Assembly: GCA_934096035.1 (NCBI GenBank)
Contig: CAKOKX010000001.1
Location: 62,001-126,000, forward strand
DNA: 64,000 bases
From: an uncultured Bacilli bacterium
GTDB taxonomy: Bacteria; Bacillota_I; Bacilli_A; RF39; UBA660
Direction of reading: 5' to 3'
The number at the start of each line of letters is the position of its first letter. Within the stretch, counting starts at the first letter, position 1. This document shows positions 1-8,631 of the stretch, piece after piece. The translations under genes were made by a program, and so were the position numbers. The notes beneath the pieces were generated by a model that did not search any database, was not told where the DNA came from, and worked only from the letters and a program-made list of their open reading frames with translations.

Positions 1-251
1 ACAGTTTCTTTGCTTGGGTTTTTAATATCGATAAGTCTCTTATGAGTTCTTCTTTCGAATTGTTCCCTAGCATCTTTATATTTGTGAACTGCTCTTAATA
101 CTGTAACTTTTTCAATTTCTGTTGGTAGTGGAACAGGTCCAGAAATTTCGCCGCCAGTTCTTTTAACAGTTTCAACAATTTTTCCAGCAGCAACATCAAG
201 TAATTGATGATCATATGCTTTCAAATTAATTCTAACTTTATCTTTTGACAT
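1..251 (-). CDS. rpsJ: 30S ribosomal protein S10 (partial, cut by window edge)
   Basis: The minus-strand frame opens at an ATG at 249-251 and runs off the left edge without a stop. It begins [19 protein letters not shown] and continues through [13 protein letters not shown] and [12 protein letters not shown], the conserved S10 signature. About 83 of the roughly 102 residues are present. S10 is part of the small-subunit head and also acts as NusE in antitermination. A strong AAAGGAGG ribosome site sits about 10 bases upstream of the ATG. As the usual first gene of the S10 operon it should be followed, beyond the window, by the other ribosomal protein genes. Only its C-terminal end is missing. 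Confidence 0.95.
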   Translation of the reverse strand, partial: MSKDKVRINLKAYDHQLLDVAAGKIVETVKRTGGEISGPVPLPTEIEKVTVLRAVHKYKDAREQFERRTHKRLIDIKNPSKET

Positions 252-378
252 TATTTCATGTCCTCCTTTCGCCTATATCTAGTATAGACATACTCCGTAC
301 AAGTTCTCCAATTACACTATTTTTACTACCAACTCTTCCTAGTGTATCGGTAACCTCGCACATCTCCGCAGTCATACG
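252..378 (-). promoter_or_regulatory. 5' leader of the S10 operon
   Basis: About 127 bases separate the predicted start of transcription from the rpsJ ATG, with no open frame inside. This is less AT-rich than neighbouring gaps and contains several short GC-bearing blocks. S10 operon leaders in other bacteria often carry autoregulatory structures, so this may be one, but I do not recognise a specific motif and could not fold it. Confidence 0.4.
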
Positions 379-384
379 ACTATA

Positions 385-414
385 ATTATAACATTAAATT
401 CTATGAAAAATCAA
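385..414 (-). promoter_or_regulatory. Sigma-A type promoter of the S10 operon
   Basis: On the minus strand, TTGATT (409-414) and TATAAT (385-390) are separated by 18 bases, with a TG just upstream of the -10 element. Both boxes and their spacing fit a housekeeping promoter reading into the rpsJ leader. Confidence 0.65.
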
Positions 415-453
415 GCAAAAATGTACATTTTCTTCAAAAAAATTTTGTAAACT

Positions 454-487
454 AAAAAAGTTCTCAACTCACTTTTTGTTAAGAACT
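454..487 (-). terminator. Intrinsic terminator after gpmI
   Basis: On the minus strand, a stem AGTTCTTAAC / GTTGAGAACT (one G-U pair) is followed by six T residues. It lies 26 bases after the gpmI stop. Confidence 0.75.
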
Positions 488-512
488 AATTTTATAACCT
501 TATAATATATAT

Positions 513-2012
513 CTAATCACTTATCAACAATGATTCGGTACCTTCCATTTCTTTTGGTATTGCTATATCCATATAATCAAGAATTGTTGGTGCAACATTA
601 ACAAGTGTTCCTTCTTTCTTAATTTTAACTTTATCATCACAAATTATAAATGGTACTTTACTAGTTGTATGAGTAGTACAAACACTACCATCTTCATTAA
701 TCATTGTATCAGCATTACCATGATCAGCCAAGATAATAACTTTATAAAAATTTTCTTCAGCTTTTTCAAGTATTTTTCCAAGACAAATGTCAACAGCGCT
801 ACATGCATTAACTGCAGCTTCCATAACTCCCGTATGACCAACCATATCAGGATTAGCAAAATTAACTAAAATAAAATCATAATCATTTTTCATTGATAAA
901 ACTACTCTTTTAGTAACTTCAATACAACTCATCTCAGGTTTTAAATCATAAGTAGCAACACTTGGTGATGGAATATGAAACTTATCACACCCTTTAATCT
1001 TGCCATCAACACCACCATCAAAGAAATATGTTACATGAGGAAACTTTTCACTTTCAGCAATTCTAGCTTGAGTAAAATCAAGTTCACTTAAATATAATCC
1101 CAAAGAATTTTTAACCGTTGTAGGTTCAATCAAATTATACGTTTTAATTTTTTTATCAACAGGCAAAAAACTAAATATAAGGGTATCTTTCATATTAGAA
1201 ACACTAAATCCTTCAAAAGAACTCCAATTAGCAAAAGCAGATAATATTTGCTTAGCTCTATCAGCCCTATAATTCATCCACATAATAATATCACCATTTT
1301 TAATGGTATTATTACTACATATAATAGGCTTTATAAACTCATCTGTTATTCCTTTTTCATAACTACTTTCTATAGACTTTTCTATATTTATAGAACTAAT
1401 ACCTTTACCTAATGTTACTAAATCGTAATAGGCTTTTGTTCTATCCCAATTTTCATCTCTATCCATAGCATAAAATCTACCACAAATACTTGTTATATCT
1501 CCAACGCCATATTCTTTAATAACATCTTTTATCATATTAATATATTTCATAGCATCATGAACACCAGTGTCTCTACCATCAGTTATTAAATGAAAATGAA
1601 TTTTGCTAAAACCATTATTAACCAAAAATTTATACATATTAACAAAATCATCTACACCAGCATGAATATTACCATCACTACAAAGCCCCATAATATGTAT
1701 ATCTTTATCTTTGTTTTCAAGTAATTTAATAACATTTTTATTTTCCATATCTGGTGATACTAAAAAATCGTTTACTAATATTTCATTTTGTTTAAGAAGT
1801 CTTCCCGCTCCAATAGTCATATGGCCAACTTCACTATTACCAGCTTGGCCAGGCGCAAGGCCCACTGCTTCTTCACTAGCACCTAAAAGAGCATGAGGAT
1901 ATTTACTCCATAACTCATTAAAATTATTCATATGAGCTTGTTTAATAGCATTTCCATTTTCCTCTTCACGAATTCCAAAACCATCTAATATAATAGTTAA
2001 TATCTTTTTCAT
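513..2012 (-). CDS. gpmI: 2,3-bisphosphoglycerate-independent phosphoglycerate mutase
   Basis: This enzyme interconverts 3- and 2-phosphoglycerate in glycolysis using two manganese ions and a phosphoserine intermediate. At 499 residues it is close to the usual 510. The N-terminal metal motif LDGFGIREEENGNAI, the catalytic-serine motif AGNSEVGHMTIGAGR, the TDGRDT segment and the C-terminal DHGNAD and HTTSKVPF metal motifs are all present, so it should be active. The ATG is preceded by AAGGTG. It is the last gene of a glycolytic group transcribed in the same direction (pgk, tpiA, then spo0A, then gpmI), and a terminator follows. Confidence 0.96.
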   Translation of the reverse strand: MKKILTIILDGFGIREEENGNAIKQAHMNNFNELWSKYPHALLGASEEAVGLAPGQAGNSEVGHMTIGAGRLLKQNEILVNDFLVSPDMENKNVIKLLENKDKDIHIMGLCSDGNIHAGVDDFVNMYKFLVNNGFSKIHFHLITDGRDTGVHDAMKYINMIKDVIKEYGVGDITSICGRFYAMDRDENWDRTKAYYDLVTLGKGISSINIEKSIESSYEKGITDEFIKPIICSNNTIKNGDIIMWMNYRADRAKQILSAFANWSSFEGFSVSNMKDTLIFSFLPVDKKIKTYNLIEPTTVKNSLGLYLSELDFTQARIAESEKFPHVTYFFDGGVDGKIKGCDKFHIPSPSVATYDLKPEMSCIEVTKRVVLSMKNDYDFILVNFANPDMVGHTGVMEAAVNACSAVDICLGKILEKAEENFYKVIILADHGNADTMINEDGSVCTTHTTSKVPFIICDDKVKIKKEGTLVNVAPTILDYMDIAIPKEMEGTESLLISD

Positions 2013-2059
2013 GTTTCACCTTCAATAAAATAATAGCACAACAAAAATTAAATTTCAAC

Positions 2060-2087
2060 AAAAAAGCTCTGCACAAAACAGAACCTT
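2060..2087 (-). terminator. Intrinsic terminator at the end of spo0A
   Basis: A hairpin with arms 2064-2071 and 2079-2087 (with G-U pairs) is followed on the minus strand by a T-rich run. It overlaps the spo0A stop codon and separates spo0A from gpmI. Confidence 0.6.
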
Positions 2088-2850
2088 AAGCAATTAATTC
2101 TCTAGTATTTAATTTAAATCTATCAGCTAATGTTGATAAAAACTCAGAATTTGTTGGTCTACTTCTATCAAAATCCACACTATTTCCAAATATATCTTCC
2201 ATAAGTTTAATATCTCCTCTTGTCCAACTTATTTCAATAGCATGTCTAATAGCTCTTTCCACTCTCGAAGATGTAGTTTGATATTTATTAGCAATCTTCG
2301 GATATATTTCTTTAGTAACTAATGATGTAACACCATCATTAGCATACAATAACATAACTCCTTCTCTTATATATTGATAACCTCTAACATGACTAGGTAT
2401 TCCTAAATCATGTAATAATGTACTTACCTCAATTTCTATCTTATTGGCTTTAACAAGTGTCATTTCATCTTTATGAGTAACTAAATCCATAATTCTACTA
2501 TTAACAATATCCATATCTACTGGTTTAAGCATAAAATAATTTGCTCCCAAAGCTTGAACCCTTCTCATAGTAAAATCATCTTTAAAACTTGATAAAACCA
2601 TTATTTTCTTATTTATATTATGATTTTTTAATTCTTCTAAAATTCTAATTCCATCAAATTGTGTTAGTATTAAATCTAACATTAATAGATCATATTGATC
2701 TGGATTTTGTAATAAATAATTTAAAGCGTCCTTCCCATTAGTAAAACCCCCGATAACAGAAATTATTTCACTATTTCTAAAGTACTCCTTAACACTTCTT
2801 ATCACTGCTTCGTTATCATCTACGACAACCACCTTAACTTGTTTATTCAT
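2086..2850 (-). CDS. spo0A: Sporulation master response regulator Spo0A
   Basis: Spo0A receives phosphate from the sporulation phosphorelay or directly from kinases and switches on entry into sporulation by binding 0A boxes. The N-terminal receiver has acidic residues VVDDN, the phospho-acceptor aspartate in LLMLDLIL and the lysine in MLKPVD. The C-terminal DNA-binding domain carries the highly conserved block SSRVERAIRHAIEISW and the ending PTNSEFLSTLAD typical of the family. An in-frame TTG lies further upstream at 2871, but the ATG at 2850 has a GAAAGGA ribosome site, so I use 2850. The gene stands between tpiA and gpmI rather than beside spoIVB as in Bacillus. A perfect 0A box upstream suggests autoregulation. 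Confidence 0.95.
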   Translation of the reverse strand: MNKQVKVVVVDDNEAVIRSVKEYFRNSEIISVIGGFTNGKDALNYLLQNPDQYDLLMLDLILTQFDGIRILEELKNHNINKKIMVLSSFKDDFTMRRVQALGANYFMLKPVDMDIVNSRIMDLVTHKDEMTLVKANKIEIEVSTLLHDLGIPSHVRGYQYIREGVMLLYANDGVTSLVTKEIYPKIANKYQTTSSRVERAIRHAIEISWTRGDIKLMEDIFGNSVDFDRSRPTNSEFLSTLADRFKLNTRELIA

Positions 2851-2899
2851 TGTGTTTCTTTTTCCTTTCAAAGTATAAATATTTCTTCCCTACATCTCC

Positions 2900-2905
2900 A
2901 TTATA
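2900..2905 (-). promoter_or_regulatory. -10 element of the spo0A promoter
   Basis: The minus strand reads TATAAT here, about 50 bases before the spo0A ATG. No good -35 hexamer lies at the right distance, which fits a promoter that depends on an activator. Confidence 0.5.
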
Positions 2906-2936
2906 AGTCACTAAAATTTAAAAAGCTACAAAAACT

Positions 2937-2945
2937 TTTGTCGAA
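2937..2945. promoter_or_regulatory. Spo0A-binding site (0A box) upstream of spo0A
   Basis: The plus strand reads TTTGTCGAA, containing the full 0A-box core TGTCGAA known from Bacillus and Clostridium. A second near match, TGTCAAG, follows eight bases later. The site is centred roughly 48 bases upstream of the predicted start of transcription, a position typical for activation next to RNA polymerase. Confidence 0.65.
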
Positions 2946-3003
2946 TGCTGTCAAGGCTTGTAAACATATGACACATTATGACTGAAAACATCTGTTTCCA
3001 AAG

Positions 3004-3024
3004 AAAAAAAGAAGAATTACTTCT
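3004..3024 (-). terminator. Weak terminator overlapping the end of tpiA
   Basis: A short stem AGAAG / CTTCT spans the tpiA stop codon and is followed on the minus strand by seven T residues. The stem is short, so readthrough into spo0A is possible. Confidence 0.4.
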
Positions 3025-3727
3025 CCATTTCTAAAATCATACCTTTAACTTTATTAACATCTAAAGAGGCTCCACCAACTAGAAAACCATTTAATCCTTT
3101 AATACTAGATAACTCTCCAATATTTTCATCATTAACGCTTCCACCATAAAGTATATCTAATTTATTTTCATATTTTTCATATATTATATCATTTATAAAA
3201 TCTATATTTTCTTTTATTTCACTTATTTCAGGAACTTTACCTGTACCAATCGCCCACACAGGTTCATAAGCAATCATAATATTTTTAATTTCTACATTAT
3301 TTAATACTTCACTTATTTCTTTTTCAAGTATTTCAAAGGTACTTCCATTTTCTTTTTCACTTAATGTTTCTCCGATACAATATATAACATTAAGATTATT
3401 TTCTAAAGCATTATTTATCTTATTTATAAAATCTATATTTATTTCATGTTTATATATTCTTCTTTCACTATGTCCCACAATTACATAAGTTGCACCTAGA
3501 CTTTTTATTTGACTAGCTTCTATTTCCCCAGTAATCGTTCTATCCATAAAAGAACTAATGTCTTGAACACCTAAATCATAACCCGTTTTATCAAATAATG
3601 ATAAATATATAGAAGGTGGGCATAAAACTAATTTAATTTTAGTTTCTATATCCCCCAAACTATTATTATATTTTAATATTTCATCTTTAAGTAATTTGTT
3701 TTTAAAATTACAAACTAAATACTTCAT
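3017..3727 (-). CDS. tpiA: Triosephosphate isomerase
   Basis: It interconverts dihydroxyacetone phosphate and glyceraldehyde 3-phosphate in glycolysis. The 236-residue protein shows the family landmarks in order: an N-terminal CNFKNK (usually GNWKMN, so the first block is diverged), catalytic histidine in VIVGHSERR, catalytic glutamate in IAYEPVWAIGTGK, and the phosphate-binding ILYGGSVN and FLVGGASL. It starts two bases after the pgk stop, and its ribosome site (GGAG) is made from the last codons of pgk, so the two are translationally linked. Length is slightly short of the usual 250. Confidence 0.96.
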   Translation of the reverse strand: MKYLVCNFKNKLLKDEILKYNNSLGDIETKIKLVLCPPSIYLSLFDKTGYDLGVQDISSFMDRTITGEIEASQIKSLGATYVIVGHSERRIYKHEINIDFINKINNALENNLNVIYCIGETLSEKENGSTFEILEKEISEVLNNVEIKNIMIAYEPVWAIGTGKVPEISEIKENIDFINDIIYEKYENKLDILYGGSVNDENIGELSSIKGLNGFLVGGASLDVNKVKGMILEMEK

Positions 3728-3728
3728 T

Positions 3729-4853
3729 TTACTCCATCCATTCTAATGCTTTTAATGTTCCATCTGCTATATATTCTAATGTTGCACCACCACCACTAGA
3801 TATAAAATCAAAATTATCCTTAAACCCAAACTTAATACATGCCGATGCAGTATCTCCGCCGCCTACAATAACTTTCTTCCCAGATTCCTTTAAAGTTTTA
3901 AACAGATTACTTGTTCCTTCCATAAATCTTTCATCTTCAAATTTACCACAAGTTCCATTTACAAAAATTATTTCCGATTTATCAATATATTTTTTATATA
4001 CTTCAATGCTTTTATTACCAACATCATATATAATTCCATCATCAATTGTAAAATCAATTGGCAATACTATTTTGCCTTTATAATCTTCCATCAATTTCTT
4101 TAATTCATTTATTATTCCTTCATCACTAGTGGCAATACTATTACCTATATCAGCACCTTTAGCTTTTAAAAATGAATTTGCTATACCACCACCTACTAAT
4201 AAATAATCACATCTTTCAATCAAAGATTTAATTATTGGTAGTTTATCATCAACTTTAGCTCCACCCATAAATACTGTAAATGGATGCGGTGTATTATGAA
4301 TAAGTATATTTAAATGTTCTAACTCATCCATTACTAAAAAACCAATAGCATGAGGTAAATACTTAGCTATACCAGCAGTTGAAGCATGAGCCCTATGCAT
4401 TGATCCAAAAGCATCATTAATATAAACTTCTCCTAAACTAGCCCAATATTCTGCTAAAGACAAATCATTGCCACTTTCTCTTTTTTCAGGAATATCCATA
4501 AACCTAGTATTTTCAAGTAATATTACTTCTCCTAAACCACAATTATCAACAATATTTTTTACTTTATCCCCATAACAATTATCTAAAAATTTTACATTTT
4601 TACCCAATAAATTAGCAAGTTCTTTTGCAACTACTTTTAAACTATTCTTAATTTTATCTTCTTCACTCTTTATTCTTCCAAAATGACTTAATATTACTAC
4701 TCTACAATTATTTTCTAATAAATAATTTATACTCCTTAAACTTTTCTTAATCTTAGAAGAATCTTTTATGACACCATTTTCTATAGGTACATTATAATCA
4801 ACTCTTATTACTACTTTTTTATTTTTTAAATCAATATCCTTTATTGTTTTCAT
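3729..4853 (-). CDS. pgk: Phosphoglycerate kinase
   Basis: It transfers phosphate from 1,3-bisphosphoglycerate to ADP in glycolysis. The protein has RVDYNVP, LSHFGR, LLENTRF, the RAHAST region, MGGAKVDDKL and the C-terminal nucleotide loop GGGDTASA followed by SSGGGATLEYI. From the ATG at 4853, which has AGGTGA upstream, it is 374 residues, a little shorter than the usual 390. The frame remains open for 14 more codons upstream, but these look non-coding. It is the first gene of the pgk-tpiA pair; gapA is not in the window. Confidence 0.96.
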   Translation of the reverse strand: MKTIKDIDLKNKKVVIRVDYNVPIENGVIKDSSKIKKSLRSINYLLENNCRVVILSHFGRIKSEEDKIKNSLKVVAKELANLLGKNVKFLDNCYGDKVKNIVDNCGLGEVILLENTRFMDIPEKRESGNDLSLAEYWASLGEVYINDAFGSMHRAHASTAGIAKYLPHAIGFLVMDELEHLNILIHNTPHPFTVFMGGAKVDDKLPIIKSLIERCDYLLVGGGIANSFLKAKGADIGNSIATSDEGIINELKKLMEDYKGKIVLPIDFTIDDGIIYDVGNKSIEVYKKYIDKSEIIFVNGTCGKFEDERFMEGTSNLFKTLKESGKKVIVGGGDTASACIKFGFKDNFDFISSGGGATLEYIADGTLKALEWME

Positions 4854-4919
4854 AAAATAATCACCTATTATTATTTTAACACCAATATAGAGCACTATTC
4901 AATTTTTAATTATAAACAT

Positions 4920-4948
4920 TTGACAAAAAGATGTAAAAATGATAATAT
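4920..4948 (+). promoter_or_regulatory. Sigma-A promoter of the transglutaminase-like gene
   Basis: TTGACA at 4920-4925 and TAATAT at 4943-4948 are spaced by 17 bases. The predicted start of transcription is some 20 bases before the ATG at 4973, and AAAGGGG serves as ribosome site. Confidence 0.7.
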
Positions 4949-4972
4949 AACTGCTTAAAGAAAGGGGTTTAT

Positions 4973-6205
4973 ATGTTAAAAGTTGATATAATAATCTCAA
5001 AAAGAAAAGTATATATAAATAATCTTGCTCATTACTATGAAAATAGTAATATTTTAAGATTGGTTTTTAAAAGTGAAGAAGAATATCTATCTTATATGCA
5101 ATCATTAACATTAACAAACTTTGCCTCATTAGAAAGTGTTGTATCTGAAAAAATAAATAAAGTCTTTACACCTTCAGAAATAAAAAAAGCAATTTTAGAA
5201 GCACCCCCTCACTTTGAATTAAAAACAATTGATGACTTACCAACTACTACAATAAAAAACAGAAGAAAAATATATTTAAATTTAACAAAGTTATCATTTA
5301 AAGAAACTTTTGCAATTTTAAAAAATTCATTAATACATGAAAATGTTATTTTTTTTGATAAATACAACGAGGGAAAAGAAATGCCATTAAAAAATTTATT
5401 AACAATGTATGAACAACTTTTAACTTGCATTAAAAAAGCAAAAGAAAAAGAATATTCGCCAGCGGAAAGTCTTTATTTTGCTTATAACATAGTAAAATCT
5501 AGAGTTTTTAAAGATGAAGATAAAAATGAAGATAAATGTAAAAGCAGAAGCCTATCTGAAGTTTTAAAATCAGATAAAATTGTATGTGCGGGTTTTGCAA
5601 ATTATTTACTTTGTTTATGCGATTTATTAGAAATACCTGCAGAGAAAATCGTGTGGGTTCCTAAGCAAAAAGGAAAAGTTGGACATGAAACAATCGCTGT
5701 TTATTTAAATGATCCAAAATATAATATATTAGGGATATTTGCTATTGATCCAACCTGGGATTGCAAAGAAAATCAGAGAGATAAAAAATACAAAAATGAC
5801 ATAACGCACTTTTTAGTACCAATGAATATGGAAAAAGAAGAAAAAGAACAAGAAGAATTAAATACAAACTTAAATTGTTCATACTATGCTTTCTTAAAAA
5901 TATTCGAAGGACCAACAAACAAACTAATTATTGATAATGAAACAGAATTAGCATTTAAAGTAGCAGATAGAATATTTAGCTATTTAGGGCTACCACAAAC
6001 TGATCAAAATTTACATGAATTATACGAAACCATTAAAGAACTTGGAAAAAGAAATATTTCTACTGAAACTTTAAGACAAATAATAACTGCTGTAGAACCA
6101 AAATCCAATGTAGATATGAAAAAAACATTAAAAACAAGTCCTTATGAATTTGCTGAAAAACAAAAAAGAAAACTAACACGCAAAAGATATTTTTTTAATT
6201 ATTAA
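4973..6205 (+). CDS. Transglutaminase-like (papain-fold) cytoplasmic protein
   Basis: The middle of this 410-residue protein contains a plausible Cys-His-Asp triad of the transglutaminase-like fold: VCAGFANYL near residue 205, GHETIAVYL near 240 and AIDPTWD near 260. These proteins can be proteases, peptide cyclases or inactive scaffolds; the substrate cannot be told from sequence. There is no signal peptide or membrane segment, so it should act in the cytoplasm. The flanking segments are lysine-rich and helical and I recognise no further domain. It is a single gene with its own strong promoter, divergent from pgk and convergent with the arginine deiminase operon. Confidence 0.6.
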   Translation: MLKVDIIISKRKVYINNLAHYYENSNILRLVFKSEEEYLSYMQSLTLTNFASLESVVSEKINKVFTPSEIKKAILEAPPHFELKTIDDLPTTTIKNRRKIYLNLTKLSFKETFAILKNSLIHENVIFFDKYNEGKEMPLKNLLTMYEQLLTCIKKAKEKEYSPAESLYFAYNIVKSRVFKDEDKNEDKCKSRSLSEVLKSDKIVCAGFANYLLCLCDLLEIPAEKIVWVPKQKGKVGHETIAVYLNDPKYNILGIFAIDPTWDCKENQRDKKYKNDITHFLVPMNMEKEEKEQEELNTNLNCSYYAFLKIFEGPTNKLIIDNETELAFKVADRIFSYLGLPQTDQNLHELYETIKELGKRNISTETLRQIITAVEPKSNVDMKKTLKTSPYEFAEKQKRKLTRKRYFFNY

Positions 6206-6214
6206 AAATCATAC

Positions 6215-6246
6215 AAAAAATACCCACACAAAGTGAGTATTTTTTA
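6215..6246. terminator. Bidirectional terminator between convergent genes
   Basis: An inverted repeat pairing AAAAATAC with GTATTTTT around a short CAC/GTG inner stem has A residues on one side and T residues on the other. It can end both the plus-strand gene to the left and the minus-strand arginine operon to the right. Confidence 0.7.
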
Positions 6247-6249
6247 ATT

Positions 6250-7695
6250 TTAAACTATTAAACTAAATACACTTAATACAAATATATTTAGAACAGCAAT
6301 TAAAATTACTAATTTAATAGCCCATCTAAACCATGTTGAATATTCAACCTTAGCTAAAGCAAGACCACCCATTATAGCACCACATGTTGGTGTAATTAAA
6401 TTAACTAAACCATTTGCAGCAATCATAGTCATAATTGTAACTTCAACATTATAACCAAGTTCTGCAGCAAGCGGAGCAATAATTGGTGTAGATAAGGTAG
6501 CAAGACCACTACTAGATGGAACTAAGAATGATAATACTATATGTAATAAATAGTTAAGTGGAACAAATAATAGTTCAGGCACTTTACTTAAGAAATTTGC
6601 AGCATTAAAGATAATATAATTATCTAAATGAGTTTCAGCCATAAGTACACTTGCACCTCTAGCTATTGCAATAACTAAGATAACACCAATCATATCATCA
6701 GCACCATCAACAAATGCATCAACAAAACCTTTTTCACCAAGTTTATTAACAATTGCAATAATGATTGACATGATTAAGAACCATAAAGCTGCTTCGTAGA
6801 ACCACCAGTCACCTAATGGAGCACCAGTTAACCAACCTGTAAATTTATTAAATATTGTAATATTGAATTTACCCCAAGGAATGAAACCTATAACCATTAC
6901 AAGGAATGTTAATCCAAATAATATTAATGTAATTTTTTGCGTAGTTGATAACTTAACTTCTTCTTTATTATCTTCAAATCTACCATATGATTTTTCAGCA
7001 TTTTTTTGTTCTCTTAAAGATAGGAAAGTTGAACCTTTATCTTTTTGTACCTTTCTTGCATAATTCATAACAAATAGAATTGAAATAATTAAAGTAGTTA
7101 ACCATATGAATGTTGCAATTAATATTACAAATCCATGATCAGCTGCTATATCTTTTGGAAGAGCACTTAGTGCAACACCTGTTGCAAATGGGTTTATTGT
7201 TGAGCCTAAGCATCCACTACCTGCCCCAAGAAGTACAACTGCAGAACCTACTAACGGGTCCATTCCAGCAGCCATCATTGTAGCTGATAATAATACATAG
7301 AAACCTACAGTTTCTTCAAGCATACCATATGTTGTTCCACAAACTGAGAAGATTGTCATAAGAATTGGAATTAACCAAATCTCTTTTCCTTTAAGTTTAT
7401 GAACCAACACTTTAATACCAGTTTCTAATGCCCCAGTTTTATTAATAACTGCAAGCATACCACCTAGCATCATTATGAAAATACTAACATCAATAGCATT
7501 TTCAAAACCTTTAATCGGAGCCATTAATACTTGAGATAATGTTGCTCCAACAGTACCACTTCCATCAACTAATGTATCTCCTACAAACTTAGCATTCGGA
7601 AGTAAATGTGATAATATTCCAAGACCAAATATAAGTATCAGAATAATTGAAAAAGACGATAACATTACTTTAGCCTTTTTCTTAGCTTTTGCCAT
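6250..7695 (-). CDS. YfcC/ArcD-type carrier, probable arginine-ornithine exchanger
   Basis: This is a 481-residue polytopic membrane protein with about 12 hydrophobic segments and conserved glycine-rich stretches (VVLLGAGSGCLGSTINPFATG and PTCGAIMGGLALA). Family knowledge: the YfcC / C4-dicarboxylate anaerobic carrier family includes transporters found in arginine deiminase operons, where they exchange arginine for ornithine or citrulline. It starts one base after the carbamate kinase stop, as the last gene of the operon. The substrate is inferred from this context only. The classical ArcD of the APC superfamily is absent from the window. Confidence 0.8.
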   Translation of the reverse strand: MAKAKKKAKVMLSSFSIILILIFGLGILSHLLPNAKFVGDTLVDGSGTVGATLSQVLMAPIKGFENAIDVSIFIMMLGGMLAVINKTGALETGIKVLVHKLKGKEIWLIPILMTIFSVCGTTYGMLEETVGFYVLLSATMMAAGMDPLVGSAVVLLGAGSGCLGSTINPFATGVALSALPKDIAADHGFVILIATFIWLTTLIISILFVMNYARKVQKDKGSTFLSLREQKNAEKSYGRFEDNKEEVKLSTTQKITLILFGLTFLVMVIGFIPWGKFNITIFNKFTGWLTGAPLGDWWFYEAALWFLIMSIIIAIVNKLGEKGFVDAFVDGADDMIGVILVIAIARGASVLMAETHLDNYIIFNAANFLSKVPELLFVPLNYLLHIVLSFLVPSSSGLATLSTPIIAPLAAELGYNVEVTIMTMIAANGLVNLITPTCGAIMGGLALAKVEYSTWFRWAIKLVILIAVLNIFVLSVFSLIV

Positions 7696-8631
7696 TTAAT
7701 TTTCCTCCTTTATTACTGTACCTGTTTTTCCTAATATTGCATCTGATGCTTTTTCCAAAGAACTTATTATTGCTACACGATTAGAATCTTTTACAAAATC
7801 TAAGCACGCTTCAACTTTTGGCAACATACTTCCTTTTGCAAATTCTCCCTTTTTGATATAAGTTAATGCTTCATCAACACTTAATTCATCCAAATCAATT
7901 TGAAAATCAGTATTATAATGAATTGAAACTTTATCAACAGCAGTTAAAATTAATAACTTATCTGCCCCGATTAATTTACCAAGAAGTGATGCTGTTCTAT
8001 CTTTATCTATAACAGCTTCAACTCCTTTTAAGCTATTCCCATCATTAATAACAGGGATACCTCCACCACCTGCAGCAATTACAAGTGCATTTTGTTCTAT
8101 CAGATTCTTTATAGCATCTGCTTCAACAATATCTATTGGCATCGGAGATGGTACAACCCTACGATACCCACGTCCAGCATCTTCTACAAAAGTATAGCCT
8201 TTTTCTTTTTCTTGCTTTAAAGCCTCTTCCTTGCTATAAAACATTCCAATAGGTTTAGTTGGATTAGAAAAAGCACTATCCTTTGCATCCACTAGAACTT
8301 GTGTTATTAAAGTTACGCATGATTTACTAATGCTTTCTTTTTTTAATTCATTTTGAATACATTGTTGTAATCCGTAACCAATATAACCTTGACTCATACT
8401 CCCACACTCAGGAAATGGCATGAATGGAGTATTAGCTTCTCCTTTAGAAGAATACTCCATTGCTAAAGCTATTTGTCCAACTTGAGGACCATTCCCATGA
8501 GTAAGAACAATTTCTTCACCATTTTTAACAAGACTAACAATAATCTTTGCTACATTTTTTAGTAAATTCATTTGTTCTTCTGGATTTTTACCTAAAGCAT
8601 TACCACCTAAGGCAATAACAATTTTACTCAT
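7696..8631 (-). CDS. arcC: Carbamate kinase
   Basis: It makes ATP from carbamoyl phosphate and ADP, the energy-yielding last step of the arginine deiminase pathway. The 311-residue length is typical. Family motifs present are ALGGNAL at the start, THGNGPQVG, the AAGGGGIPV segment, [12 protein letters not shown] and the lysine-bearing [12 protein letters not shown]. Its ATG overlaps the end of the upstream fused arcAB gene by eight bases (ATGAGTAA), so translation is coupled. The fused enzyme upstream makes the carbamoyl phosphate it uses. Confidence 0.96.
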   Translation of the reverse strand: MSKIVIALGGNALGKNPEEQMNLLKNVAKIIVSLVKNGEEIVLTHGNGPQVGQIALAMEYSSKGEANTPFMPFPECGSMSQGYIGYGLQQCIQNELKKESISKSCVTLITQVLVDAKDSAFSNPTKPIGMFYSKEEALKQEKEKGYTFVEDAGRGYRRVVPSPMPIDIVEADAIKNLIEQNALVIAAGGGGIPVINDGNSLKGVEAVIDKDRTASLLGKLIGADKLLILTAVDKVSIHYNTDFQIDLDELSVDEALTYIKKGEFAKGSMLPKVEACLDFVKDSNRVAIISSLEKASDAILGKTGTVIKEEN

